Shown here: in pieces, positions 1 to 8,925 of the stretch
Layout of the letters: each line of letters opens with the position of its first letter
Numbering within the stretch: the stretch's first letter is position 1
Origin: Comamonadaceae bacterium
Lineage (GTDB): Bacteria; Pseudomonadota; Gammaproteobacteria; Burkholderiales; Burkholderiaceae_C
Direction: 5' to 3'
NCBI GenBank assembly: GCA_947456305.1
Contig: CANGPN010000017.1
Location: 1-53,280 of the forward strand
Length of the DNA stretch: 53,280 bases
Position numbers and translations under genes: made by a program
Notes under the pieces: model-generated
What the model was told of the DNA's origin: nothing
The model's input: only the letters and a program-made list of their open reading frames with translations
Databases searched by the model: none

Positions 1-127
1 CGCCGCCAAACTTAGCCGACAAAATCGTCGTGATCGCCGCTGTCAGCGTCGTCTTGCCATGGTCCACGTGGCCAATCGTGCCTACGTTGACGTGCGGTTT
101 TGTCCGCTCAAATTTGCCTTTTGCCAT
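1..127 (-). CDS. tuf: Elongation factor Tu, N-terminal 42 residues (gene runs off the window)
   Basis: Only the first 42 codons are present; the rest lies beyond the left edge. EF-Tu is the GTPase that carries aminoacyl-tRNA to the ribosome. The start [20 protein letters not shown] is the standard beta/gammaproteobacterial EF-Tu start, and the nucleotide-binding P-loop GHVDHGKT is at residues 19-26. The ATG at 127-125 is preceded by a GGAG ribosome binding site. The gene follows tRNA-Thr by 45 bases on the same strand, the usual tRNA-tuf arrangement of Burkholderiales, and is probably co-transcribed with the tRNAs. Identity is certain; which of the usual two tuf copies this is cannot be told here. 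Confidence 0.97.
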   Translation of the reverse strand, partial: MAKGKFERTKPHVNVGTIGHVDHGKTTLTAAITTILSAKFGG

Positions 128-172
128 TCTTCGACTCCGAAAAAAAACTCACAGATACTGCACAATGAAAAC

Positions 173-247
<75 letters not shown>

Positions 248-278
248 GAAAACGTTTCGCCTGATCACCAACACCGCC

Positions 279-352
279 TGGAGCGGGAGACGGGAATCGA
301 ACCCGTGTCATTAGCTTGGAAGGCTAAGGTTCTACCATTGAACTACTCCCGC
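279..352 (-). tRNA. tRNA-Gly (anticodon TCC)
   Basis: A 74-base minus-strand cloverleaf with encoded CCA. The acceptor stem is GCGGGAG paired with CTCCCGC. The anticodon stem TTAGC/GCTAA encloses loop CTTCCAA, so the anticodon is TCC (glycine GGA/GGG). The T-loop sequence GGTTCGATTCC is intact. It is the middle member of the Tyr-Gly-Thr array. Confidence 0.97.
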
Positions 353-412
353 ATCGACCGCCAGCATCCACACGACACGGCTTTCTACACGGCTGCAGTT
401 CACCTGTTCACG

Positions 413-498
413 TGGTGGAGGAGGCTGGATTCGAACCAGCGTAGGCGTAAGCCAACAGATTTACAGTCTGCCCCCTTTAGCCACTCGGGCACCCCTCC
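413..498 (-). tRNA. tRNA-Tyr (anticodon GTA)
   Basis: An 86-base minus-strand class II tRNA with the long variable arm typical of bacterial tRNA-Tyr and an encoded CCA. The acceptor stem begins GGAGGGG. The anticodon stem CAGA/TCTG region encloses loop CTGTAAA, so the anticodon is GTA. It is the first tRNA of the Tyr-Gly-Thr-tuf transcript; a good -10 element lies just upstream. Confidence 0.97.
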
Positions 499-510
499 AG
501 CGAGCCAAAG

Positions 511-516
511 ACTATA
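511..516 (-). promoter_or_regulatory. Probable -10 element of the tRNA-Tyr/Gly/Thr/tuf transcript
   Basis: On the minus strand this is TATAGT, one mismatch from the sigma-70 consensus, 12 bases upstream of the mature tRNA-Tyr 5' end, so transcription would begin only a few bases before the tRNA. The surrounding 499-575 gap is AT-rich. No convincing -35 hexamer at 17 bases is visible; the closest match (TAGACA) is spaced only 13 bases away. Confidence 0.45.
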
Positions 517-575
517 GCATAAATTCGATTGTCTAAATAGTTTCAAATTATTTTAAGAAAGTTAGCGAGTACAAA

Positions 576-1298
576 CTACTCTTCTAGATTCCAGGAAAAA
601 TCCCCGCCCCGGCGGTTCAGCCATGTTTGCGCCGCCGAAAAGTGACTGCAACCGATAAAAGGCACCGGAGCACGCAAAGCCGACAGCGGCGATGGGTGAT
701 TGGCTTGTAACAACAGACGCTCGCCTTTTTGCGAGGCTTGAATCAAGCCTCTTTTGGCCTGGGCATGGCCGCCCCACAACAAAAAAACCAGAGGTTGTGG
801 CTGCTGCGCTACGGCGCTGATAACGGCATCAGTGAAAACCTCCCAGCCCTGACCGGCATGCGAGGCCGGTCGGCCTTCCTCGACCGTCAAGCAGGTATTT
901 AGTAATAACACACCTCGCTTTGCCCAAGGCACCAAAGAACCGCTCATGGGCGGCTGTAAACCCACATCGGTTCGTAATTCTTTGAAAATATTTCGTAATG
1001 AAGGCGGAATGGCAACCCCTTGTTGCACCGAAAACGCTAAGCCTTCTGCTTGCCCCCCGCCATGGTAGGGGTCTTGCCCCAAAATAACCACACGAACTTG
1101 TTCTAAGGGCGTGAGCAACAAGGCGCGCAAAGGCTGGGGCGGAAAAATCGGAACTCCGCTTGAAATTCTTTCGGTCAAAAAAGCTTGCAATGACACGCCA
1201 TGTTCGGTCTGCCAAAACGCATTTACCAAGCTTTGCCAAGATGCATCCACCGTCCAAACATCTGGGTCGGCACGCTGCAACGAAAAGGTATCAGTCAC
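576..1298 (-). CDS. ung: Uracil-DNA glycosylase, family 1
   Basis: Removes uracil from DNA in base excision repair. The 240-residue product has the water-activating motif GQDPYH at residues 74-79 (catalytic Asp76) and the DNA-intercalation motif HPSPLS near residue 200, and matches the usual family length. I chose the GTG at 1298-1296, which overlaps the trpC stop by 8 bases. A longer frame runs back to 1382, but it would lie deep in trpC and its first 28 residues are not Ung-like. It is the last gene of the trp block and is probably translationally coupled to trpC. No terminator is evident between it and the tRNA promoter. Confidence 0.95.
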   Translation of the reverse strand: MTDTFSLQRADPDVWTVDASWQSLVNAFWQTEHGVSLQAFLTERISSGVPIFPPQPLRALLLTPLEQVRVVILGQDPYHGGGQAEGLAFSVQQGVAIPPSLRNIFKELRTDVGLQPPMSGSLVPWAKRGVLLLNTCLTVEEGRPASHAGQGWEVFTDAVISAVAQQPQPLVFLLWGGHAQAKRGLIQASQKGERLLLQANHPSPLSALRAPVPFIGCSHFSAAQTWLNRRGGDFSWNLEE

Positions 1299-2094
1299 TG
1301 AACAACTGTGCCAATGCTTCTCCGGGTTCCGCAGCTCGCATAAAGGCTTCGCCAACCAAAAACGCTTGCACTCCAGAATCACGCATACGCTGTACGTCTT
1401 CCTTTGTGGCGATGCCGCTTTCAGTGATCAGCAAGCGGTCTGCGGGTAACTCTTTGGAAAGATCCAGCGTGGTGTCCAGCGACACTTCAAACGTACGCAA
1501 ATTGCGGTTGTTCACACCCAGCAACGGAGTCTTCAATTTCAAAGCACGTTGCATTTCTGCCGCGTCATGCACCTCGACCAACACCGCCATGCCCAAGCTG
1601 CGAGCAGCCGCTTCAAACTCAGCCATTTGAGCGTCGTCCAGACAAGCGGCGATCAGCAATACGCAGTCCGCGCCCATGGCGCGCGACTCGTAAATTTGAT
1701 AGATGTCGATCATGAAATCTTTGCGCAACACCGGTAAATCGCAGGAGGCTCGCGCCTGTTTCAAATAATCTGTGCCGCCCTGAAAATAAGTTTCATCGGT
1801 CAATACCGACAAACAAGCCGCGCTGATTTTGCCGTCGCCATAGGCATAACTTTGCGCGATATCAGCGGGGATAAATTCTTCGCGCAGCAATCCTTTGGAC
1901 GGGCTGGCCTTTTTAATTTCCGCGATGACTGCAGCTTGACCGTTAGAAATTTTGCGACGCAATGCTGCTTCGAAATCGCGGGTCAAAACCCGGCTTTCAG
2001 CGTCCGCACGCATGGCTTCCATCGGTATTTTGCTGCGCCGCAAAGCCACTTCTTCGTGCTTGGTCTGAACTATTTTGTTGAGAATGTCGCTCAC
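1291..2094 (-). CDS. trpC: Indole-3-glycerol phosphate synthase
   Basis: Closes the indole ring in tryptophan synthesis, converting carboxyphenylaminodeoxyribulose phosphate to indole-3-glycerol phosphate. The 267-residue product is a monofunctional TrpC TIM barrel with [11 protein letters not shown] (substrate lysine region), VLRKDFM, GVNNRNL and ITESGI motifs. I place the start at GTG 2094-2092 because the protein then begins SDILNKIV like its relatives and AAGGA stands about 8 bases upstream. A TTG 18 bases earlier is possible. It follows trpD by only about 15 bases and its stop overlaps ung. Confidence 0.95.
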   Translation of the reverse strand: MSDILNKIVQTKHEEVALRRSKIPMEAMRADAESRVLTRDFEAALRRKISNGQAAVIAEIKKASPSKGLLREEFIPADIAQSYAYGDGKISAACLSVLTDETYFQGGTDYLKQARASCDLPVLRKDFMIDIYQIYESRAMGADCVLLIAACLDDAQMAEFEAAARSLGMAVLVEVHDAAEMQRALKLKTPLLGVNNRNLRTFEVSLDTTLDLSKELPADRLLITESGIATKEDVQRMRDSGVQAFLVGEAFMRAAEPGEALAQLFSD

Positions 2095-2108
2095 TGGGTG
2101 TCCTTGTT

Positions 2109-3143
2109 TCAAGCCGCGCTCTGGCGGTTGGTGAATGCTACGAATTGCGTCAGCTTATCCTGTGCCAAGCCATTTGCTATCGCCTGCTTTGCCAATTGCA
2201 AACCCGCCGCCATGGTCGGCGCGACATTCGCTGCATACAGGGCCACACCAGCATTCAAGGCCACAATGTCTAGCGCCGGGCCGGGCTGATTGTTCAACAC
2301 CGCTTTGAGCATATCGCGCGAATCCTCTGGTGTCTCCACACGCAAAGCGCGGTGACTTGACATGGTCAGACCAAAGTCTTCTGGGTGAATGTCGTACTCG
2401 GTGATTTCACCGTTTCTCAATTCTCCGACCAAAGTTGCTGCGCCCAGACTGACCTCGTCCATGCCGTCGCGCCCGTACACCACAACCGCATGTTCCGCGC
2501 CCAAACGTTGCAATGCACGCACTTGTATGCCGACCAAGTCGGGGTGAAACACACCCATCAAAATATTCGGCGCTGATGCGGGATTGGTCAGCGGCCCGAG
2601 GATGTTGAATATCGTTCGCACACCCAGCTCTTTGCGAACCGGTGCGACATTTTTCATCGCAGGGTGGTGGTTGGGCGCAAACATAAAACCGATGCCGGTT
2701 TGTGCGATGCAATCTGCAATCGCCGCCGGGCTTAAATTGATATTCACACCTAGGTTTTCCAACACATCGGCACTGCCACTTTTGCTGCTGACACTGCGCC
2801 CGCCGTGCTTGCTGACGCGAGCGCCTGCGGCGGCGGCGACAAACATGGCGCAGGTAGAAATATTGAACGTATGCGATCCATCACCGCCGGTGCCGACGAT
2901 GTCCACCAAATGGCTGCGGTCCGCCACATCCACCTTGTTGGAAAACTCGCGCATGACTTGCGCGGCGGCTGTGATCTCGCCTATGGTTTCCTTTTTCACC
3001 CGCAACCCAGTCAATATGGCTGCAGTCATCAACGGGGTGATATCTCCGCTCATGATCATGCGCATGAGGTGCAGCATCTCATCGTGAAATATTTCACGGT
3101 GCTCGATGGTGCGTTGCAAAGCTTCGCTGGCAGTGATGGTCAT
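2109..3143 (-). CDS. trpD: Anthranilate phosphoribosyltransferase
   Basis: Transfers phosphoribose from PRPP to anthranilate, the second committed step of tryptophan synthesis. The 344-residue protein shows the PRPP-binding loop [13 protein letters not shown], the [15 protein letters not shown] stretch and FAPNHHPAM, all diagnostic. The start ATG at 3143 has TGGAG upstream. It is a free TrpD, not fused to TrpG, and lies downstream of the threonine aldolase gene across a gap of about 40 bases, with trpC immediately after. Everything points to one trpE-G-ltaE-D-C transcript. Confidence 0.96.
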   Translation of the reverse strand: MTITASEALQRTIEHREIFHDEMLHLMRMIMSGDITPLMTAAILTGLRVKKETIGEITAAAQVMREFSNKVDVADRSHLVDIVGTGGDGSHTFNISTCAMFVAAAAGARVSKHGGRSVSSKSGSADVLENLGVNINLSPAAIADCIAQTGIGFMFAPNHHPAMKNVAPVRKELGVRTIFNILGPLTNPASAPNILMGVFHPDLVGIQVRALQRLGAEHAVVVYGRDGMDEVSLGAATLVGELRNGEITEYDIHPEDFGLTMSSHRALRVETPEDSRDMLKAVLNNQPGPALDIVALNAGVALYAANVAPTMAAGLQLAKQAIANGLAQDKLTQFVAFTNRQSAA

Positions 3144-3181
3144 GGGTACTCCAGGTAATCAGCGCTAGGGCTGGCTAAAAA

Positions 3182-4261
3182 TCAATAGGGCCCGCCAGAA
3201 CCCGCATTGGCAGAAACAGGTCGATTGGCGGACTCCAGAAAATCCTTCACACAGGCAATGGCATGGTCAATGCCTGCTTCATCTACATCCAAGTGCGTGA
3301 CAAAACGCAAACCAAGTAAACCTGTTGCAAGCACATTGGCTTTCTTCAAATATTCAAGCAAGGCGAGGCCGAGGCCTTCCGCCACATCGACAAACACGAT
3401 ATTGGTTTGCGCCGAGCGCACAGTCAAGCCCGGCAATCCGCGCAAACCATCAGCCAATCGCTTTGCCAACATATGGTCTTGGGACAAACGATGCACATGG
3501 TGATCCAGCGCGTGCAACGCAGCAGCGGCGAGAACGCCGGATTGACGCATGCCACCGCCCAGCATTTTGCGGGCGCGGTGCGCTTTTTGAATCAGTGCTT
3601 TCGAGCCGCAAAGCGCAGAGCCCACAGGTGCGCCCAGTCCTTTACTGAAACACACGGACACGCTGTCAAACAGATCACAAATGGTGCGTAATTCACTGAA
3701 TACATCGCTGCCATAGACAGCCGCCTGATCGACAGCTGCGTTCATGACACGGGCACCATCGAGATGAACCGCCAAACCATGCTGCCGCGCCAAACTACTG
3801 GCCTGCTGCAAATAGTCCATCGTCATACGCTGGCCGTTCCATGTGTTTTCCAAGGCCAGCAAACGGGTGCGCGCAAAGTGTGAATCATCAGGCTTGATGG
3901 CAGCTGCGATGTCTGCCAAAGACATTTGGCCTTTGGCATCTTGTACCAACGGTTGCGGCTGGATACTGCCTAGTACTGCTGCACCACCGCCCTCATAGCG
4001 GTAGGTATGGGCGTTTTGTCCAACCAGGTATTCGTCACCACGTTCGCAATGTGCCATGAGCGCGCACAAATTACTTTGCGTACCGGTAGGCATGAACAGC
4101 GCGGCATCTTTGCCGGTCAATGCAGCGATGCGCTGCTGCAAAGCAATGACAGAGGGGTCATCACCGAACACATCGTCCCCCAAAGGAGCTGCCAGCATGG
4201 CCTCGCGCATAGCGGGCGTTGGTTGTGTCACGGTATCGCTACGCAAATCAACAGTCTTCAT
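3182..4261 (-). CDS. ltaE: Low-specificity L-threonine aldolase (PLP enzyme) inside the trp operon
   Basis: A 359-residue fold-type I PLP enzyme that splits L-threonine or allo-threonine to glycine and acetaldehyde (family knowledge). Seen: the start [12 protein letters not shown], the PLP region GTQSN, HLDGAR near 167-171, and the Schiff-base lysine in [12 protein letters not shown] (Lys207). Its ATG overlaps the trpG stop as ATGA, so it is translationally coupled to trpG, and trpD follows. The enzyme has no step in tryptophan synthesis, so its place between trpG and trpD is odd. Family members can act on other beta-hydroxy amino acids such as phenylserine, so the exact substrate is open. 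Confidence 0.92.
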   Translation of the reverse strand: MKTVDLRSDTVTQPTPAMREAMLAAPLGDDVFGDDPSVIALQQRIAALTGKDAALFMPTGTQSNLCALMAHCERGDEYLVGQNAHTYRYEGGGAAVLGSIQPQPLVQDAKGQMSLADIAAAIKPDDSHFARTRLLALENTWNGQRMTMDYLQQASSLARQHGLAVHLDGARVMNAAVDQAAVYGSDVFSELRTICDLFDSVSVCFSKGLGAPVGSALCGSKALIQKAHRARKMLGGGMRQSGVLAAAALHALDHHVHRLSQDHMLAKRLADGLRGLPGLTVRSAQTNIVFVDVAEGLGLALLEYLKKANVLATGLLGLRFVTHLDVDEAGIDHAIACVKDFLESANRPVSANAGSGGPY

Positions 4262-4830
4262 AGGACAGTTTGCAAAAAATTGTTCAACAGTGCGTGACCA
4301 TGCTCGGTGAGTATGGACTCGGGGTGAAACTGCACACCCTCCACCGCCAGCGAGCGATGGCGCACACCCATGATTTCACCATCGTCGGTCCAGGCGGTCA
4401 CTTCCAACTCAGAGGGTAGCGACTCACGCTCGATCGCCAGCGAGTGGTAGCGGTTGACCGTGTAGTCCTTCGGCAGGCCTGCAAACACACCTTGCTGGGT
4501 GGTGTGTATGACACTGGTTTTGCCATGCATCAATTGTTGTGCTCGGATGATGCGCCCGCCAAAAGCCGCGCCTATGCTTTGGTGACCCAGACACACACCG
4601 AGCACAGGCAGTTTGCCTGCGAAATAACGGATGGCTTCGACTGAAATACCCGCTTCAGCAGGCGAACACGGCCCGGGCGACACCACCAAATGCGTGGGCG
4701 CATGGTCGGCGATTTGCTCAATGGTGATTTCATCATTGCGAAATACTTCAATGTCCGCACCAAGTTCACCGAAGTACTGCACCAGGTTGTAGGTGAAGCT
4801 GTCGTAGTTGTCGATCATCAGGAGTTTCAT
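4258..4830 (-). CDS. trpG: Anthranilate synthase component II (glutamine amidotransferase)
   Basis: Supplies ammonia from glutamine to TrpE. The 190-residue protein is a class I amidotransferase: nucleophile Cys80 in GVCLGHQ, and His169/Glu171 of the triad in FHPES. It starts [15 protein letters not shown] at ATG 4830, whose ATGA overlaps the trpE stop; the longer open frame upstream is just trpE sequence in another frame. Its own stop overlaps the ltaE start in the same way. In some proteobacteria TrpG also serves folate synthesis (PabA role). No separate pabA is seen in the window. Confidence 0.96.
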   Translation of the reverse strand: MKLLMIDNYDSFTYNLVQYFGELGADIEVFRNDEITIEQIADHAPTHLVVSPGPCSPAEAGISVEAIRYFAGKLPVLGVCLGHQSIGAAFGGRIIRAQQLMHGKTSVIHTTQQGVFAGLPKDYTVNRYHSLAIERESLPSELEVTAWTDDGEIMGVRHRSLAVEGVQFHPESILTEHGHALLNNFLQTVL

Positions 4831-6326
4831 TCCAAACCCTCCTCGACCAGTTCGCTGGCACGCAACAATGCGCGCGCCTTGTGCTCGGTTTCGCGCCATT
4901 CCATTTCAGCCACAGAATCGGCGACGACTCCAGCCGCCGCCTGCACATACAAGGTGTCGTTTTTGATGATGCCGGTGCGTATGGCGATGGCCACATCCAT
5001 GTCGCCGGCAAAACTCAGGTAGCCGCAAGCGCCGCCGTAAATGCCGCGCTTGACGGGTTCGAGTTGGTCAATCAACTCCATGGCATGCACCTTGGGTGCA
5101 CCGGTCAAGGTCCCGGCGGGGAAGGTGGCGCGCAATACATCCATGCTGCTCATGCCGTCTTTCAATTCGCCTTCCACATTGCTGACGATATGCATCACAT
5201 GGCTGTAACGCTCCACAGTGAATGCTTCGGTGACTTTCACCGTGCCTGTTTTGGCGATCCGGCCTATGTCGTTGCGCGCCAGATCGATCAACATCACATG
5301 CTCGGCACGTTCTTTCGGGTCGTTGATCAATTCTTCTTCAGTGGCCTTGTCAGCCACCGGCGTGGCACCGCGCGGGCGTGTGCCTGCTAACGGCCGTATG
5401 GTGACTTTGTTTCCTTCGGGCGTGGTTTCCTGTCGCACCAGAATTTCCGGAGACGCTCCCACCACCTGAAAGTCGCCCATGTTGTAGAAGTACATGTAGG
5501 GGCTGGGGTTGAGCGAACGCAAAGCGCGATACAGCGACAAAGGGCTTTCGGTGAAACGCTTTTTGATGCGCTGGCCCACTTGCACTTGCATGAAATCACC
5601 TGCCTCAATCAAACGCTTGGCGCGTTCCACCGCCTGTAAGTAATCTGCCTTGGCAAATTCACGCTCGGGCGGATGGCTTTGTGTGGCTTTGACCACCGGT
5701 GCGCTGACCGAGTATTTCAATAACTCTTTCAATTCACGCAAACGTTTTTTCGCACGCGTAAATGCTTCGGGCTGGTTCGGGTCGGCGTACACCATCAAAT
5801 ACAGCTTGCCAGACAGGTTATCTATCACCGCCAGTTCTTCGGTTTGCAACAACAGAATGTCCGGACAGCCGAGTGTGTCGGGCGGGCAACTGTGTTGCAA
5901 TTTTTTCTCTATGTGCCGCACCGTGTCATAGCCGAAATAACCGGCCAGGCCGCCGCAAAATCGCGGCATTCCCGGGCGCAATGCCACTTTGAAACGTTGT
6001 TGGTAGGCTTCGATGAAATCCAGCGGATTGCCTTTGCTGGTCTCAACCACCACGCCGTCCGTGACCACCTCGGTCTGCGCCATATCGCCAAAGCCTTGTG
6101 ACCGTAAAAATGTTTTGGCAGGCAATCCGATGAAGCTGTAGCGGCCAAAGCGCTCGCCGCCAACCACCGATTCCAATAAAAAACTGTATTTGCCGCCGTC
6201 CTTGGTGAACGCCAGCTTCAAATACAAAGACAACGGGGTTTCCAGATCGGCGAATGCCTCGACCATCAAGGGAATGCGGTTATAGCCTTGTGCCGCCAGG
6301 CTTTTAAATTCAAGTTCAGAGATCAC
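4827..6326 (-). CDS. trpE: Anthranilate synthase component I
   Basis: Makes anthranilate from chorismate with TrpG. At 499 residues it has the normal length and contains the chorismate-binding motifs of the family ([34 protein letters not shown]) and an N-terminal [17 protein letters not shown] typical of betaproteobacteria. I chose GTG 6326-6324, which has a strong GGAGG seven bases upstream; the frame is open to 6389, but that extension is not conserved-looking. The ribosome binding site is complementary to part of a short Trp-containing leader reading frame upstream, so expression may respond to charged tRNA-Trp. Confidence 0.96.
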   Translation of the reverse strand: MISELEFKSLAAQGYNRIPLMVEAFADLETPLSLYLKLAFTKDGGKYSFLLESVVGGERFGRYSFIGLPAKTFLRSQGFGDMAQTEVVTDGVVVETSKGNPLDFIEAYQQRFKVALRPGMPRFCGGLAGYFGYDTVRHIEKKLQHSCPPDTLGCPDILLLQTEELAVIDNLSGKLYLMVYADPNQPEAFTRAKKRLRELKELLKYSVSAPVVKATQSHPPEREFAKADYLQAVERAKRLIEAGDFMQVQVGQRIKKRFTESPLSLYRALRSLNPSPYMYFYNMGDFQVVGASPEILVRQETTPEGNKVTIRPLAGTRPRGATPVADKATEEELINDPKERAEHVMLIDLARNDIGRIAKTGTVKVTEAFTVERYSHVMHIVSNVEGELKDGMSSMDVLRATFPAGTLTGAPKVHAMELIDQLEPVKRGIYGGACGYLSFAGDMDVAIAIRTGIIKNDTLYVQAAAGVVADSVAEMEWRETEHKARALLRASELVEEGLE

Positions 6327-6473
6327 GGGGAGCCTCCACAGCTCAGCCCTCAATGGGGCCACACAATTTATCCATAGTGGGGTTAGCAAACCCCGGCTTC
6401 AAAGGAGGCGTAACAACTTCAACAGACAAGGTCACGCCGGGCTGGACAGGCGGCGCCAAGGCCAGGCTCCCCG
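6326..6473 (-). promoter_or_regulatory. Candidate translational attenuator upstream of trpE
   Basis: Three complementarities are visible on the minus strand. Leader segment CGGGGAGCCT (6473-6464) pairs perfectly with AGGCTCCCCG (6335-6326), which covers part of the GGAGG ribosome binding site, the spacer and the first base of the trpE GTG. CCCGGC at the end of the leader frame (6441-6436) can pair with GCCGGG (6397-6392). The latter overlaps a 6-bp hairpin GGGGTT/AACCCC (6394-6379 with loop TGCT). The last hairpin has no following T-run, so an intrinsic terminator is unlikely and control at translation initiation fits better. Confidence 0.45.
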
Positions 6474-6512
6474 GTCATTGCTGCCTGTGAGGATATTGAG
6501 ATGGATAAACAT
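6432..6512 (-). CDS. trpL: Putative trp leader peptide (26 residues, Trp-Pro-Trp)
   Basis: A 27-codon frame between gph and trpE ends in RGAWPWRRLSSPA, with Trp codons at residues 17 and 19 separated by one Pro. Trp is rare, so two in three codons in a leader upstream of trpE is suggestive. There is no Shine-Dalgarno; instead an extended -10 element ends six bases before the ATG, so the transcript could start at the A of the start codon. The leader of trpE(G) in Sinorhizobium is known to be leaderless in this way. Codons 14-16 plus the first base of Trp17 are perfectly complementary to the trpE ribosome binding region. Function is inferred; no homologue was checked. Confidence 0.55.
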   Translation of the reverse strand: MFIHLNILTGSNDRGAWPWRRLSSPA

Positions 6513-6518
6513 ACGAAA

Positions 6519-6527
6519 AGTGTAACA
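6519..6527 (-). promoter_or_regulatory. Candidate extended -10 promoter for a leaderless trp leader transcript
   Basis: On the minus strand this reads TGTTACACT, a TG-N extended -10 followed by TACACT, then six bases and the ATG of the leader reading frame. That spacing puts the predicted transcription start on the A of the ATG. No good -35 hexamer is seen at 16-18 bases, which is tolerable for an extended -10 but lowers confidence. Confidence 0.4.
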
Positions 6528-6547
6528 AATGAAAAAGCTAAGAGGAC

Positions 6548-7246
6548 TTACCAATCTAATTGCGCAATAGAGTCTATGAATCCATCGCAATCGACGCCAT
6601 GTATGGGCTCGCCGTGGTTGTAGCCATAGGTGACTAACACCACCGGACAACCGGCGGCGCGTGCAGCCAATGCATCGTTTTGTGAGTCACCCAGCATCAG
6701 CGTCTGCGCCGGCTGCGTGCCCAACGCTTTACAGGTTTCCAGCAACGGCATGGGGTCGGGTTTTTTACGCGGGAAAGCGTCACCGCCATACACATGGCTG
6801 AAAAATCCAGCCAGCCCTTTGTCTGCCAACAAGGCTTTGGCAAACGCCGTCGGTTTATTGGTCAGGCATGCCATCTTCAGGCCACGATCCTGCAACTGTT
6901 GCAAGCCATTCAACACGCCCGGGTAAGTGTCAGCAAACTTGCCATTGACCTTTTCGTAATGGTGCTGATAGCGGGCAAAAGCCGGTTCAAACAAATGCTC
7001 TACCGTGGTGTTGTCACACACCATGCCCGAAGCTTTGACTTCAGGCAATTCAAGTTGGTGACGCAACACGGTGCGTATCAAATGTTCAGAGCCTTTGCCC
7101 ACTGCAATGTTCACCACTTGTTTGTCCACCTTGGGCAAATCCATATCAGCCAGGCAAAGATTGAGCGCGGCTTCAAAGTCGCCCATGGTGTCGACCATGG
7201 TGCCGTCCAAGTCGATCATGACGGCATGAATGTCATTGGTGAACAT
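6548..7246 (-). CDS. gph: Phosphoglycolate phosphatase (HAD family)
   Basis: Dephosphorylates 2-phosphoglycolate. The 232-residue protein has the HAD nucleophile motif DLDGT at residues 12-16, the Thr/Asn motif region CLTNKP, the motif III lysine in FPRKKPDP and the motif IV acidic pair in MLGDSQNDALAA. In Burkholderiales gph usually sits between rpe and trpE, as here, although one extra gene separates it from rpe. The stop TAA at 6550 is 36 bases before the putative trp leader start. HAD substrates are hard to fix from sequence, so the name rests on context as well. Confidence 0.9.
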   Translation of the reverse strand: MFTNDIHAVMIDLDGTMVDTMGDFEAALNLCLADMDLPKVDKQVVNIAVGKGSEHLIRTVLRHQLELPEVKASGMVCDNTTVEHLFEPAFARYQHHYEKVNGKFADTYPGVLNGLQQLQDRGLKMACLTNKPTAFAKALLADKGLAGFFSHVYGGDAFPRKKPDPMPLLETCKALGTQPAQTLMLGDSQNDALAARAAGCPVVLVTYGYNHGEPIHGVDCDGFIDSIAQLDW

Positions 7247-7263
7247 GAGAACTCTTTGTGGCT

Positions 7264-7764
7264 TTAGTTATGAACCCATCTGACATACAGAGGGATTTTT
7301 TTAATCAAATTGGCGATCAATCCACTGCCTGAATGAACCACGATCGCGCCATCTGCGCTGCCCATGTCTGTGGCGGTCCAGGTCCAGCCCGAGGGGCCGG
7401 AGCCGAACCAGGTGTTATTCATGGCCAGTTCTGAACAACTCTTTTCACTCAAACCTTCAAGTTCCACCTGGGTGGGCAAGCGCCACTTCGCATCTTTAGC
7501 TTCTTTGGCGGTTTTGGTCGCTGTGTTCCAGTCCTGCGCAATGGCAGTGCCGGAACAAGCAGCACCATCCCATTTCAAGCCATGCACACAACGTTGCCAG
7601 ACCAAGCCGGTGTCTTTGTCCTTGACTTCGGATCCGCTGGCATTGGCGGCTTCATAACGGCTGTCCGGGCGGGTCAAAGGCGCATCCGGAAAACAAGCCG
7701 CTTGCAACAACGATGAAGCGAGAAAACCCGCAGTCAGCACAGAAGATTGGATAAAAAGTTTCAT
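7264..7764 (-). CDS. Exported DUF1566-like protein of unknown function
   Basis: A 166-residue protein with a Sec-type signal sequence (hydrophobic stretch residues 3-20, then LLQAACF, with cleavage before or near Cys24). The mature part contains KDKDTGLVWQRC, WRLPTQVELEGL and WTWTATDMG, the pattern of the DUF1566 / Lcl C-terminal domain, which occurs in secreted and surface proteins of many bacteria. Function is unknown. The strict lipobox is not met (Gln at -3), so I favour a periplasmic or secreted protein. It lies between rpe and gph on the same strand with short gaps, interrupting a pair that is normally adjacent. Confidence 0.8.
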   Translation of the reverse strand: MKLFIQSSVLTAGFLASSLLQAACFPDAPLTRPDSRYEAANASGSEVKDKDTGLVWQRCVHGLKWDGAACSGTAIAQDWNTATKTAKEAKDAKWRLPTQVELEGLSEKSCSELAMNNTWFGSGPSGWTWTATDMGSADGAIVVHSGSGLIANLIKKIPLYVRWVHN

Positions 7765-7787
7765 GGTGTCTTTCAGTCAAAAATGAA

Positions 7788-8468
7788 TTACGCCAAAGCG
7801 TGGCGCATCTGGTCGATCACAGCCTTGTAGTCAGGCTTACCGAAGATAGCGCTGCCCGCAACAAAAGTGTCAGCACCGGCATTGGCCACTGAGCGGATAT
7901 TGTCAGGCTTGATGCCGCCATCCACTTCAAGGCGAATGTTGCGGCCGCTGGCTTGAATGCGCTTGGCTGCATGCTCAACTTTGCGTAATGCTGAATCAAT
8001 GAAACTTTGACCACCGAATCCCGGGTTCACGCTCATGATCAAAATCAAGTCAATGTCTTCGATCAGCCAATCCAGCACATCCAGAGGTTCGGCCGGGTTA
8101 AACACCACCCCCGCCTGACAACCCGCCGCCTTGATGGCTTGCACACTGCGGTGCGCATGGCTGGAGGCATCCGGATGGAAACTGATGAGATCAGCCCCGG
8201 CTTGAGCAAATGCTGCGGCCAGCGCGTCCACCGGCTGCACCATCAGGTGCACATCAATCGGCACCGCTACCCCGGCAGGTGTTTTGGCATGCGGCTTCAA
8301 GGCCTGACACACCATGGGGCCGAAGGTGAGATTTGGCACGTAATGGTTGTCCATCACATCAAAGTGGATCCAGTCTGCACCGGCGGCAACGACGTTTTTC
8401 ACTTCATCGCCCAAACGGGCGAAATCTGCGGACAAGATAGAGGGGGCGATGCGGTAGGTATTGTTCAT
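7788..8468 (-). CDS. rpe: Ribulose-phosphate 3-epimerase
   Basis: Interconverts ribulose-5-phosphate and xylulose-5-phosphate in the pentose phosphate pathway. The 226-residue TIM barrel begins [14 protein letters not shown] and shows [35 protein letters not shown] and [12 protein letters not shown], with the metal-binding His and Asp residues in place. It is the first gene of the minus-strand run that leads through gph to the trp genes. apaG starts 58 bases away on the opposite strand, so the gap 8469-8526 must hold divergent promoters. Confidence 0.97.
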   Translation of the reverse strand: MNNTYRIAPSILSADFARLGDEVKNVVAAGADWIHFDVMDNHYVPNLTFGPMVCQALKPHAKTPAGVAVPIDVHLMVQPVDALAAAFAQAGADLISFHPDASSHAHRSVQAIKAAGCQAGVVFNPAEPLDVLDWLIEDIDLILIMSVNPGFGGQSFIDSALRKVEHAAKRIQASGRNIRLEVDGGIKPDNIRSVANAGADTFVAGSAIFGKPDYKAVIDQMRHALA

Positions 8469-8526
8469 GGGTGAGATTATGGTGTCAGAATCAGGACCTT
8501 GAATTTACAGACTGGAATTTCTGCCC

Positions 8527-8919
8527 ATGCCCACGTACAAGCTCAGCGTAGAAGTCACGCCGAATTACCTGCCTGAACAATCCAGCCCGCAAGACAATTT
8601 GTACGCATTCTCCTACACCATACTGATACAAAACAGCGGGGGCATCGCAGCCCAATTGATTTCCCGCACCTGGCATATTAATGATGCAGATGGCATGCAC
8701 GAAAAAGTCAAGGGTTTGGGTGTCGTCGGCCACCAGCCCTTGCTACAACCCGGCGAGAGTTTTGAATACACCAGCGGTACGCGTTTGCGCACACCCACAG
8801 GCACCATGCATGGCAGTTATTTTTGTGTGGCCGTCGACGGCGAGAAATTTGATGTCGACATTCCCATGTTTGTGCTGGATGCATTGAGCGACAGCGGCAG
8901 TAAACGGCAAATACATTGA
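8527..8919 (+). CDS. apaG: ApaG protein (Co2+/Mg2+ efflux-associated, beta-sandwich)
   Basis: The 130-residue protein carries the single ApaG/DUF525 fibronectin-like domain: VTPNYLPEQSSP, FSYTILIQNSG, LISRTWHINDADG, VVGHQPLLQPGESFEYTSG and GTMHGSYF. The molecular role is unclear; mutants in enterobacteria affect cobalt resistance and Mg2+ efflux. Here it opens a plus-strand run with thiL, pgpA and pncC, starting six bases before thiL. It faces rpe across a short divergent gap. Confidence 0.94.
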   Translation: MPTYKLSVEVTPNYLPEQSSPQDNLYAFSYTILIQNSGGIAAQLISRTWHINDADGMHEKVKGLGVVGHQPLLQPGESFEYTSGTRLRTPTGTMHGSYFCVAVDGEKFDVDIPMFVLDALSDSGSKRQIH

Positions 8920-8925
8920 AGCCCT

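Noticed and set aside
6327-6389. N-terminal extension of trpE by 21 residues
   Set aside because: It needs a TTG start without a ribosome binding site, while GTG 6326 has GGAGG and the family-like N-terminus.
6379-6394. Leader hairpin GGGGTT/AACCCC upstream of trpE as an intrinsic terminator
   Set aside because: The following bases (ACTATGGATAAA on the minus strand) contain no T-run, so classic transcription attenuation is not supported.
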